A stretch of 47,921 nucleotides of DNA from JAVBMB01 sp031552995 (lineage in GTDB: Bacteria; Bacillota; Clostridia; Oscillospirales; Butyricicoccaceae). This document shows, in pieces, positions 31,325 to 39,232 of this stretch. The stretch covers positions 1 to 47,921 of the forward strand of contig JAVBMB010000002.1 in the NCBI GenBank assembly GCA_031552995.1, given 5' to 3'. The notes beneath the pieces are model-generated. The model was not told the origin of the DNA. It made no database searches and saw only the letters and a list, made by a program, of their open reading frames with translations. Position numbers and translations under genes: made by a program. The first letter of the stretch is position 1. The number at the start of each line of letters is the position of its first letter.

Positions 31325-32278
31325 CTATTTTATATACTCCCGCAGGTTTTTCAGTGTCATCTCCTGCACGACCTTTGACGTCTTAACATCGGCCGCCTGC
31401 ACGCGCGCGTCCAAGGCGGCGTTGAACTCCGACTGCTTGGCCGCCGCGATTATCGACTCTCTGTGCGTGTCGTAATATCCGGCGGAAAGCTCCAGCCGCT
31501 TGATGATGTATATCGCGTCGCGCGAGTCGACGATATCGCTCATCTCGCCACTTTTAAGCTTTGTGGCAGTCAGCAAAAAGCTGCCGGGCGAAACCTGCTG
31601 CAAGTTGACAATCAAGCCGCTGGGCGAGGCGGACATCGTCTCGTCGTCGTTATATTCATCCATCGCAGCGTCAAACGGCGCGCCCTGGCGAAGCTGCGCG
31701 TGTATGCGCTCGGCCTGCTGCCTCACATCGGCTGCCTGGGCGACAGGCAGCTGCACGCCCTGGTCATCGAGCAGCGACAGGCGGATATACTTGACAAGCA
31801 CATAATTGTCGCCGAAGAACCTGCGCATCTCCTGGTCGGAATAGCGCGCCTGATCGGCTTCCTCGGTGATATACTGATACAGCATATCGTAGTAGACGGC
31901 ATTTTGCGCGAACTTGTCGTAGCCGCGGTCGGTCAGCATATTTTTGTTAAGGTATTCGAGATACATCGCAGAGCCGCCAAGCTGCTCGACAAGCGCTTTT
32001 TTGTCGGACAGGAGCTTGTCCTTCTGCTCGCCCGTCAGCTTAAGCGAATACTCGCGGCACATCTGACGCACGACCTCGGACGTCGCAATCTGCTTAAGTG
32101 CCAGCTCGCGCGCTGTCTCATCGCTCATATCGTCGGATTTTGTGGAATTGTAGAACATATAAAACGCAAGCTCAGACGCATCGACCTTGCTGCCGTTGAC
32201 GCTGACCGCCGTCGGGCTTGGCGAACAGCCCGAGGCGACAAGCGCGGTCAGCAGCAGTATCGAAATCAGTTTTTTCAT
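31325..32278 (-). CDS. PrsA-like peptidyl-prolyl isomerase lipoprotein
   Basis: 317 residues from ATG 32278 behind AAAGGAG. The signal peptide MKKLISILLLTALVASGC ends in a lipobox (VASGC), so the mature protein is anchored outside the membrane at Cys18. A helical SurA/PrsA-like N-domain follows, then a weakly conserved parvulin region at about 210-262 (SGLIVNLQQVSPGSF, LKSGEMSDIVDSRDAIYIIK), then a C-terminal helix. PrsA proteins help secreted proteins and penicillin-binding proteins fold. The parvulin core is divergent, so isomerase activity is uncertain. It lies behind mfd, as in other Clostridia, separated by a G-rich repeat. Confidence 0.82.
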   Translation of the reverse strand: MKKLISILLLTALVASGCSPSPTAVSVNGSKVDASELAFYMFYNSTKSDDMSDETARELALKQIATSEVVRQMCREYSLKLTGEQKDKLLSDKKALVEQLGGSAMYLEYLNKNMLTDRGYDKFAQNAVYYDMLYQYITEEADQARYSDQEMRRFFGDNYVLVKYIRLSLLDDQGVQLPVAQAADVRQQAERIHAQLRQGAPFDAAMDEYNDDETMSASPSGLIVNLQQVSPGSFLLTATKLKSGEMSDIVDSRDAIYIIKRLELSAGYYDTHRESIIAAAKQSEFNAALDARVQAADVKTSKVVQEMTLKNLREYIK

Positions 32279-32361
32279 TATGTGGCTCCTTTGCCAGAGG
32301 GTAAACATGTTGTCTACAGCCCATTATACACGCTTTGCGGCGCAAGCACAAGCGGCCACGA

Positions 32362-32405
32362 GCGGGCGCGGGCGGGCGCGGGCGGGCGCGGGTGGGCGGG
32401 GGAGG
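32362..32405. repeat. G-rich tandem repeat (10-base unit)
   Basis: The unit GGGCGCGGGC is repeated about three times and followed by GGGTGGGCGGGGGAGG on the plus strand, directly behind the mfd stop. Because both neighbours are read from the minus strand, the G-rich strand is the template strand. Four or more G3 runs spaced by 1-4 bases fit a G-quadruplex. Confidence 0.8.
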
Positions 32406-35400
32406 TCAGCTGTCCCCCTGCCCGGCTTCGCTGTACACGCGCACAAAATCTATGGCCGCCTTCAGCGCGTCGGCGCCGTGGCGCAGGCGCAGGCTGATAT
32501 ACGGCGCCTGCCCGGCGGAAAGCAGCAGCTGTCCCTTATACTCCGGCGCGGCGCACGCCGCCATAGCGCGGCGTATATATTCGGGGCGCACATAAAACAA
32601 AATGGCGCTCTCCTTCTGGCTGATTTCGTATATGCCCCCGCGCGACGCGTCGGCGCGCAGCAGCGCGATATCAAACAGCGCCACGGCCTGAGGCGGCGGC
32701 TCGCCGAAGCGGTCGGTCAGCTCGTCGTGCATGTCTATATGGTCCTCGCGCGTCGATATCATTGCGATTCGGCGGTACAAATCAATCCTTGTGGCGGCGT
32801 CGGGGATATACCCCTGCGGCAGCCCGGCCGAGACAAGTATATCCGCCGTGCAGTCTGTGCGCGGCACGGGCGCTTCGCCTTTAAGCTCGCGCGCGGCGTC
32901 ATCCAGCAGGCGCAGATACATATCGTAGCCGACATTCATCATGTGCCCGCTCTGCTCAGCGCCAAGCACATTGCCGGCCCCGCGGATTTCGAGGTCGCGC
33001 ATCGCTATCTTGAAGCCCGAGCCAAACTCGGCGAACTCGCGTATCGCCGACAGGCGCTTTTGCGATATCTCGGTAAGAATCTTGCCGCGCCGATAGGTGA
33101 AATACGCGTACGCGTGGCGCGACGAGCGTCCGACGCGGCCCCGTATCTGATGCAGCTGCGCAAGGCCCATATGGTCGGAATCCTCTATGATAAGCGTGTT
33201 GACGTTGGGGATATCAAGCCCTGTCTCGATTATCGTCGTGCATACAAGTATGCCGACGTCACCCGAGTATGTGCGCGACATCACATCGCTGAGCGGCTCT
33301 TCTCCCATCTGCCCGTGCGCCACGGCGACGACGGCGTCGGGGAACATCTGCTGAAGCCTGCCCGCCGTGCGGTCTATGCTGTCGATGCGGTTGTGAAGGT
33401 AATACACCTGCCCCCCGCGCGACAGCTCTCTGCGGATGGCGTCGCGCAAAACGGCCTCGTCATGTTCAAGCACATATGTCTGCACAGGCATGCGCCCGAC
33501 GGGAGCCTCTTCAAGCACCGACATATCGCGGATGCCGCTGAGCGCCATGTTCAGCGTGCGCGGTATCGGCGTCGCCGTAAGCGTCAGCACATCGACGTCA
33601 AGTGACATCTGCTTGACGGCCTCCTTGTGCGACACGCCAAAGCGCTGTTCCTCGTCGACTACAAGCAGGCCGAGGTTTTTGAACGACACATCCTTTTGAA
33701 GAATCCGGTGTGTGCCGATAAGCAGATCGCTCTGGCCGTTTTTGGCGCGCCGCGCCGCCTCGCTGAGCTGCTTTTTTGTGCGGAAGCGGCTCATCATATC
33801 AATTTTGACGGGGTAGCCGTCAAACCGCTGCAGCGACGACAGGTAGTGCTGCCGAGCCAGCACGGTCGTCGGCACAAGTATAGCTGCCTGCTTGCCGGAC
33901 AGCACACATTTCATCACGGCGCGGAACGCCACCTCCGTCTTGCCGAAGCCGACGTCGCCGCACAGAAGCCGGTCCATAGGGAACGGCTTTTGCATGTCCG
34001 ATTTTATCTCCTGCGCGCACAGCAGCTGGTCCTCGGTCTCGTCGAAGGGGAATGCCTCTTCAAAGCTGCGCTGCCAGTCGTCGTCGGGGTCGAAGGCGAA
34101 GCCGGGGCGGCTTTGACGCGCCGAGTACAGGTCGATAAGCGTCTGCGCCAAATCGCGCGCCGAGCTTTTTGCCTTTTGCTTGGCGCGGGTCCACGCCGCG
34201 CCGCCCAGCTTGCTTAGCTTGACGGCGCTTTGCTCTCCGCTTCCGATATATTTCGACACCAAATCGAGCGCCGTCGCCGGGACATAGACCGAATCGGTGC
34301 CGGAAAAAGCAATTTTTATATAGTCGCGCCACACGCCGTCAGCCTGGATGCGCTCGACATTGACAAACCTGCCGATGCCGTGATGCTCGTGCACGACGAG
34401 GTCTCCTGGCGACAGGTCGGAAAAGCTTTTTAGCCGGTTTTTGCCCTCTCGCTTCGCGGTGCGGCGGCGGGAGCCGTCTTGCCGGCCCTCGCACACGGCG
34501 GCAAGCTTAAGCGACGGATATTCGAAGCCCGAGCTGAGATTGTCGGCCAGCACGCATATGACGCCCTCGCGCGCCTGTTCGGCATCGGATGTACAGGGAA
34601 GGCCGTTGTCCTCAAGCAGCTTAAGCAGGTTTTTGGCGCGGCTTGCGCCGCCGGCAAGCGCATACAGCGTAAAGCCAAGCGAGACATACCCGGCCAAATC
34701 CTTGACGGCCACATCAAAGCTGCCGCCGTAGGACGGAAGCTGCTTTGCCTGCATCGAAATTATATGCTGAGATATAAAGCCGGAGCCCTGTGACAAAAAT
34801 GTGTCGAGCAGAAGAAGAGCGCCGCCGGAAATCGCCGATTTAAATTGCTCGACACCCATGCTGTAGCCCGACTTCGACGGGAGAAGCACGCCGTTTTCAA
34901 GCATGTGGGTGATATCCTCACCCTGTCTGTGCGCAAGGCCGCGCGCGCATTCGGAGACCGCGGGGGAGTCGGAGCAGATGAACACCGTATTTTTGGGAAA
35001 GAAATCGACAGCAGTGCTGAAATCGGGGTAGATAAGCGGCAAATACCTGTCGGCGGCGGCAAGGTCGCCCAGGTCGCGCAGGCGCTCTGCGTCCTGATGC
35101 AGCGTTTCGCGCAGCAAAGGCGCCGCCTTGCCGCGCCCGCCGGATTTTTCTATCTCGGAGATTAAACCGCTTACGCCGCCGGGCGCAAGGCCGGGCAGCG
35201 CCTCCCTGGCCGGAAGCACGGTGACCGAGCGGATATTTTTTGTCCGCCGCTGGGTCATCGGGTCGAATATGCCAAGCGAATCGACGCTGTCGCCAAAAAA
35301 CTCGGCGCGGACCGGATGGCTTTCGCCCGAGGGGAATATGTCCAGTATCCCGCCGCGAAGCGCAAACTGGCCAGGGCCCTCGACCTGGTCAAACCTTGTG

Positions 35401-35879
35401 TAGCCAGAGGCGACAAGCGCCGAGCACAGCGCGGTTACGTCATAATCCCCGCTGGAATCAAGCGTGACGGCGGCGCGGCGCAGCTCGCCAGGAGGTATCG
35501 TACGCAGCATCAGTGCGTCCGCCGGGGCCGAGACTACGGGCGATTTCGCCGTCATAGCGTGCCACATCGCGGCAAGACGCTGCTGCTCGTACTCGCGCGA
35601 GACACCTTCGATATTGTGGAAGGTGAAATCGCGCCCGGGCAGCACATAGACCTGCCGGCCGCACAGCGCCTCAAAATCCGACGCCAGCTGCCGCGACGCC
35701 TGCTCATCGCGGCAGACAAAGCATATCGGCGCGTCCATATCCTGCTGCAGAGCCGCGGCAAAATGCGCGCGGTGAACGGGGGACAGGCCGTAAAGCGATA
35801 CGGTCTGTCCGGCGCGCGCCGCATCCAACAGGCGGCGGTATTCGGGCGACTGTTTTATTGTTGAGACAAGCTTAGTCAT
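32406..35879 (-). CDS. mfd: transcription-repair coupling factor Mfd
   Basis: 1157 residues, normal length, from ATG 35879 (a longer in-frame start at 35942 has no better support). N-terminal UvrB-like module (QVYVLPGRDFTFHNIEGVS), CarD-like RNA-polymerase-interacting domain near 485 (DLSPGDLVVHEHHGIGRF), RecG-type helicase with Walker A LLCGDVGFGKTEVAFRA near 636 and the DEAD-box variant DEEQRFG near 741, then TRCF motifs (YYLHNRIDSID, GLDIPNVNTLIIEDSD) and a C-terminal domain. It removes stalled polymerase and recruits UvrA. It sits between pth and the PrsA-like gene, a conserved Firmicute order. Confidence 0.95.
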   Translation of the reverse strand: MTKLVSTIKQSPEYRRLLDAARAGQTVSLYGLSPVHRAHFAAALQQDMDAPICFVCRDEQASRQLASDFEALCGRQVYVLPGRDFTFHNIEGVSREYEQQRLAAMWHAMTAKSPVVSAPADALMLRTIPPGELRRAAVTLDSSGDYDVTALCSALVASGYTRFDQVEGPGQFALRGGILDIFPSGESHPVRAEFFGDSVDSLGIFDPMTQRRTKNIRSVTVLPAREALPGLAPGGVSGLISEIEKSGGRGKAAPLLRETLHQDAERLRDLGDLAAADRYLPLIYPDFSTAVDFFPKNTVFICSDSPAVSECARGLAHRQGEDITHMLENGVLLPSKSGYSMGVEQFKSAISGGALLLLDTFLSQGSGFISQHIISMQAKQLPSYGGSFDVAVKDLAGYVSLGFTLYALAGGASRAKNLLKLLEDNGLPCTSDAEQAREGVICVLADNLSSGFEYPSLKLAAVCEGRQDGSRRRTAKREGKNRLKSFSDLSPGDLVVHEHHGIGRFVNVERIQADGVWRDYIKIAFSGTDSVYVPATALDLVSKYIGSGEQSAVKLSKLGGAAWTRAKQKAKSSARDLAQTLIDLYSARQSRPGFAFDPDDDWQRSFEEAFPFDETEDQLLCAQEIKSDMQKPFPMDRLLCGDVGFGKTEVAFRAVMKCVLSGKQAAILVPTTVLARQHYLSSLQRFDGYPVKIDMMSRFRTKKQLSEAARRAKNGQSDLLIGTHRILQKDVSFKNLGLLVVDEEQRFGVSHKEAVKQMSLDVDVLTLTATPIPRTLNMALSGIRDMSVLEEAPVGRMPVQTYVLEHDEAVLRDAIRRELSRGGQVYYLHNRIDSIDRTAGRLQQMFPDAVVAVAHGQMGEEPLSDVMSRTYSGDVGILVCTTIIETGLDIPNVNTLIIEDSDHMGLAQLHQIRGRVGRSSRHAYAYFTYRRGKILTEISQKRLSAIREFAEFGSGFKIAMRDLEIRGAGNVLGAEQSGHMMNVGYDMYLRLLDDAARELKGEAPVPRTDCTADILVSAGLPQGYIPDAATRIDLYRRIAMISTREDHIDMHDELTDRFGEPPPQAVALFDIALLRADASRGGIYEISQKESAILFYVRPEYIRRAMAACAAPEYKGQLLLSAGQAPYISLRLRHGADALKAAIDFVRVYSEAGQGDS

Positions 35880-35936
35880 ATTGCAGTTCCTTTCGCCGGC
35901 AAACGTGCGGGGGTATTTTGCCGCAAATCGGCATGG

Positions 35937-35958
35937 CCCCATCCGGCGCCGGATGGGG
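35937..35958. other. hairpin between pth and mfd
   Basis: CCCCATCCGG-CG-CCGGATGGGG, a palindrome in the 95-base gap on the minus-strand operon. There is no T run, so it may mark an RNA processing site or partial terminator. Confidence 0.45.
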
Positions 35959-35974
35959 TGTGTCGATTTGTGCG

Positions 35975-36523
35975 TTATTTAGCGTTATACCTGTCCATCG
36001 CGGCGGCGGTGCCGGAGGTTATCATCGTCTCGATGATTTCCGGCGCAAGCTTTATGGCGTTCATTGTCTCGCAGTCCATGTCGGAAAGCACATAATCCGC
36101 CATATCTGTCTGTTGCCTGTCCGGCTGGCCAATGCCCAGCTTAAGCCGTGGGAAATCATCGCTTTGAAGTTGAAAAATAATGCTTTTGATTCCGTTGTGC
36201 CCGCCGTCGCTGCCGTTTCGCCGGACGCGCACCCTGCCGGAGGCCAGCGCCGCGTCGTCGAACACGACTATGATATTCTGCACGGGCACATGATATGCCC
36301 GCGCGAGGTCGCGCACCGATTCGCCCGACAGATTCATATACGTCTGCGGCTTGGCGACGAGCACGACATGCCCGCCCACCGTGCAAAAGGCGCACAGAGC
36401 GCGGTGCATAAGCTTGCCGCATGTCATCCCGTGCTTTTTGCACAGCAGGTCGGCCGCCAAAAAACCCGCGTTGTGGCGCGTCGCCTCATAATGCTTGCCG
36501 GGGTTGCCCAGGCCGACGACCAA
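35975..36523 (-). CDS. pth: peptidyl-tRNA hydrolase
   Basis: 182 residues from TTG 36523. Motifs: VVGLGNPGKHYEATRHNAGF (catalytic His in RHN), KPQTYMNLSG, VVFDDAALASGRVRVR with the catalytic Asp, and NGSDGGHNGIKSII. It releases peptides from prematurely dropped peptidyl-tRNA. The TTG start leaves no residues before the first beta strand, whereas the frame continues upstream as FRRKKTLAPARADYL and has ATT codons at 36574, 36571 and 36568 just behind AAAGGGGAAA. The true start may therefore be an ATT at 36568 or 36571. It follows prs by 28-78 bases, depending on the start. Confidence 0.92.
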   Translation of the reverse strand: MVVGLGNPGKHYEATRHNAGFLAADLLCKKHGMTCGKLMHRALCAFCTVGGHVVLVAKPQTYMNLSGESVRDLARAYHVPVQNIIVVFDDAALASGRVRVRRNGSDGGHNGIKSIIFQLQSDDFPRLKLGIGQPDRQQTDMADYVLSDMDCETMNAIKLAPEIIETMITSGTAAAMDRYNAK

Positions 36524-36601
36524 ATAGTCCGCCCGGGCCGGGGCAAGCGTTTTTTTGCGCCTGAAAATAATAATTTCCCCTTTTCCTTGCCGAAATGTAC
36601 C

Positions 36602-37561
36602 TTACGAGAACAGGTCGGAGACCGAGGTCTCCTCATATATCCTCTTTATAGCCTCGGTGAACATGTTTGATACCGGAAGTATCTTGATTTTGTCTATAGC
36701 CTTTTCGCCCGATACCGGAATTGTGTCGAGCAGACATATCTCTTTGATGACGCTGTTCTCCAGCCTTTCGATGGCGGGGCCGGACAGCACGCCGTGTGTC
36801 GCGCACGCATAGACCTCAGTCGCGCCGCCGATTGACATCAACGCCTGCGCCGCGTTGCACAGCGTGCCGGCCGTGTCTATCATATCGTCTACAAGTATAA
36901 CCTTTTTGCCGCTGACGTCGCCGATGATGTTCATGACCTCCGACACATTGGCGCGCTGGCGGCGCTTGTCGATGATGGCCATCGGCAGGTCAAGACGCTC
37001 GGTAAACTTGCGCGCGCGGCCGACAGATCCCAGGTCGGGCGCGACGACGACGACATTATCGTTGCTTATGCCGAACTTTTCGGCATAATGGGGCAGCAGA
37101 ACGGACGTGCCGACAAGATTGTCGACCGGGATGTTGAAAAAACCCTGGATTTGCGCGGCATGAAGATCCATTGTAAGCATGCGGTCGGCACCGGCGGCCT
37201 CCAGCAAATCGGCGCACAGCTTGGCCGAAATCGGGTCGCGGGCCTTTGTTTTGCGGTCCTGCCTCGCGTAGCCAAAGTACGGGATGACGGCGGTTATCCT
37301 GCCGGCGGAGGCCCTGCGCAGCGCGTCAATCATAATAAGCAGCTCCATAAAATTGTCGTTGACCGGGCTGCATGTGGACTGAATGACAAATACGTCGGCG
37401 CCGCGGACCGTCTCGCCGATTGAAAGCGATATCTCGCCGTCGGAAAACTTGCCGACCGAGGCCTTGCCAAGCTCGGTGCCCATAAGGCTTGCGATTTGCC
37501 GCGCCAGCTCTGTGTTGGAATTGCCCGCGAACAATTTGATCTTCGTGCCATGCGATATCAT
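36602..37561 (-). CDS. prs: ribose-phosphate pyrophosphokinase
   Basis: 319 residues, normal length. Starts TKIKLFAGNSNTELARQIA; contains GYARQDRKTKARDPISAKL (ATP loop), MDLHAAQIQGFF (metal-binding DLHA) and KVILVDDMIDTAGTLCNAA (the PRPP-binding loop). It makes PRPP from ribose-5-phosphate and ATP for nucleotide, His and Trp synthesis. ATG 37561 follows CTGGGGG. It sits between the GlmU-like gene and pth, as in Bacillus (there with ctc in between). Confidence 0.96.
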   Translation of the reverse strand: MISHGTKIKLFAGNSNTELARQIASLMGTELGKASVGKFSDGEISLSIGETVRGADVFVIQSTCSPVNDNFMELLIMIDALRRASAGRITAVIPYFGYARQDRKTKARDPISAKLCADLLEAAGADRMLTMDLHAAQIQGFFNIPVDNLVGTSVLLPHYAEKFGISNDNVVVVAPDLGSVGRARKFTERLDLPMAIIDKRRQRANVSEVMNIIGDVSGKKVILVDDMIDTAGTLCNAAQALMSIGGATEVYACATHGVLSGPAIERLENSVIKEICLLDTIPVSGEKAIDKIKILPVSNMFTEAIKRIYEETSVSDLFS

Positions 37562-37619
37562 GTTGATTACCCCCAGATTTATGCTGTATTTTAATGTAAT
37601 TTCAATAAATAATGCGCGG

Positions 37620-38744
37620 TCACAGCTTGCCGCTTTCGCGGCGACGGCGCGCCCAGCCTGGCTTGACCTGCTGCTTTGCTCTGGCGATGGCGAGGCTGTC
37701 CTCCTCGACGTCGTCGGTTATCGTCGACCCGGCCGCGACATACGCCCCGCGGCGCACGCGCACCGGCGCGACGAGGTTGACGTTGCAGCCGATAAAGCTT
37801 CCGCTTTCAACAACAGTCTTCGGCTTTGTCTTGCCGTCGTAGTTGACGGTGACGACGCCGCAGCCGACATTAATATCCTCGCCAAACTCGCTGTCGCCGA
37901 TATATGTGAGGTGCGCCACCTTTGTGCCCCTGCCGATGACGGATTTTTTAAGCTCGACAAAGTCGCCTATGCGCACATTTTCGCCGATTTCGCAACCCGG
38001 ACGGATGTAAGAGAACGGGCCGACCGTCGTCTTGCTTCCGACGGTGCTGTCATATATCTGCGACGCGTTAACGCGCACGTCCTCTCCCAAAACCGCGTTT
38101 TCGAGATAGCAGTTCGGGCCGATGACACTGTTTGCCCCGATGCGGCTTTTGCCGAATATCTGGCACCCGGGCAGTATAGAGCAGCCGGGGGCTATCCGCG
38201 CGCGGGGGGAGATGAATGTAGTCCTCGGGTCGTGCAGATATACGCCGTCGTGCATGTGCTGCGAGTTGATTTTGTGGCGGATAACCTCCTGCAGCGAGTG
38301 CAGGCTCTCGCATCCGGTCGCGCTGGGGTACATTGTCTGAATCACTTCAAGCCCGTCATAATCCCCGCCCGACCGCAGCGCGGCGGCGACAGCCGCGGCG
38401 CGGCCGCAGACGGCTATAGTGTCGCCGCTGTATGTCAGGCGCGCCGGGTGAACGGCGTTTTTAAGCGCACCGATATCCTCGCGCGTCACGGCCGGGGCCG
38501 GGGCGAGGAAGACGAGCGCGTGTGTATACTCCAGCGATTCGATATACGCCGCCAGCGCCGGAAGAGAGGTTATATCCCCGGGCAGCGGCGCGGCTCCCGG
38601 CGCGCTGAGGTCGGCGCGGCACATAATGTCCCCCTCGCCCTCAAGCGCGATGGCAATATGGCCTGTGACTGTCTCGGACAGCAGCTCGAAGCCGAAAAGA
38701 CCGGCATCGGCCTCGGGCATAATAATACATAAGTTATTCGGCAT
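37620..38744 (-). CDS. GlmU-like protein: acetyltransferase domain with degenerate uridylyltransferase domain
   Basis: 374 residues from ATG 38744 (normal GlmU is about 455). The C-terminal 200 residues are a left-handed beta-helix with the glucosamine-1-phosphate acetyltransferase motifs: ISPRARIAPGCSILPGCQIF, VGPFSYIRPG, KVAHLTYIGDSEFGEDINVG, VNYDGK, FIGCNVNLVAPVRV, and a C-terminal SLAIARAKQQVKPGWA. The N-terminal 170 residues lack the nucleotide-binding LAAGxGTRM motif and GDxPL; only the last helices (RHKINSQHMHDGVYLHDP) match GlmU. It should still acetylate glucosamine-1-phosphate but not form UDP-GlcNAc. AAGGAGCG precedes the start. It is first in the operon with prs, pth, mfd. Confidence 0.85.
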   Translation of the reverse strand: MPNNLCIIMPEADAGLFGFELLSETVTGHIAIALEGEGDIMCRADLSAPGAAPLPGDITSLPALAAYIESLEYTHALVFLAPAPAVTREDIGALKNAVHPARLTYSGDTIAVCGRAAAVAAALRSGGDYDGLEVIQTMYPSATGCESLHSLQEVIRHKINSQHMHDGVYLHDPRTTFISPRARIAPGCSILPGCQIFGKSRIGANSVIGPNCYLENAVLGEDVRVNASQIYDSTVGSKTTVGPFSYIRPGCEIGENVRIGDFVELKKSVIGRGTKVAHLTYIGDSEFGEDINVGCGVVTVNYDGKTKPKTVVESGSFIGCNVNLVAPVRVRRGAYVAAGSTITDDVEEDSLAIARAKQQVKPGWARRRRESGKL

Positions 38745-39232
38745 GGTTTGAGCGCTCCTTCCAGATGATATGTGAAAACACGCCGGCCGTGCGGAGTCGG
38801 CGCCCCGCAGCAGCCATGTGCTGGCAAATATCCGGCGGGCGTGGTACGCGAGTTGTTTGGCTGCGGCACGGCCGGGAATATCCGTTGATATTTTGCCTCC
38901 GCGCAGGCGCAGGCGGCGAGGGAAGAACGCAAAGCCTCCTCTGTGGGATGAAGCAGCGCTTTCCAATGCCCCGGTTACATGACAAAGCCCCGGCACAAGG
39001 CCGGGATGACGCTGATATGCCGCATAAAGTGAACGTTTTGCGCCGCGCGGGGCGGGTTTTTTATGCTACGCCGATATTATAACACACCGGCAGGATAAAT
39101 TTCCACCCCTATTTCACTTTACGCGGCGGCACAAGTTTGATATAATCCATAGCAGTATATTTCAAGACGCGGGCGGCCGGAACGGCGGTTTTTTTGTTTT
39201 GCGCGGTACGCATAAAAATGGGGGCGACAACT
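38745..39232. promoter_or_regulatory. divergent region with long leader of the GlmU-like operon
   Basis: 488 bases. Minus strand: TATAAT (39081-39076) with a weak TGGAAA 18 bases upstream would give the GlmU-like operon a leader of about 325 bases. That leader includes a hairpin CCCGGC-CTTGT-GCCGGG followed by GCTTTGT (about 38985-39010 on the plus strand) and several pyrimidine-rich stretches. Plus strand: the dnaD promoter, listed separately. Frames in this leader are open but look like translated repeat rather than protein. I could not match the leader to a known riboswitch. Confidence 0.5.
39118..39146 (+). promoter_or_regulatory. promoter of the dnaD-like gene
   Basis: TTTACG, 17 bases, TATAAT; the -10 is extended (TGATATAAT). 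The transcript would start about 80 bases before ATG 39233. Confidence 0.65.

Noticed and set aside
31463..32497. Long plus-strand frame opposite the foldase lipoprotein
   Set aside because: It is the mirror frame of a real gene with a signal peptide and lipobox on the minus strand, and has no family features or binding site.
38745..38996. In-frame N-terminal extension of the GlmU-like gene
   Set aside because: The 84 extra residues do not match the GlmU uridylyltransferase domain, and AAGGAGCG supports the ATG at 38744.
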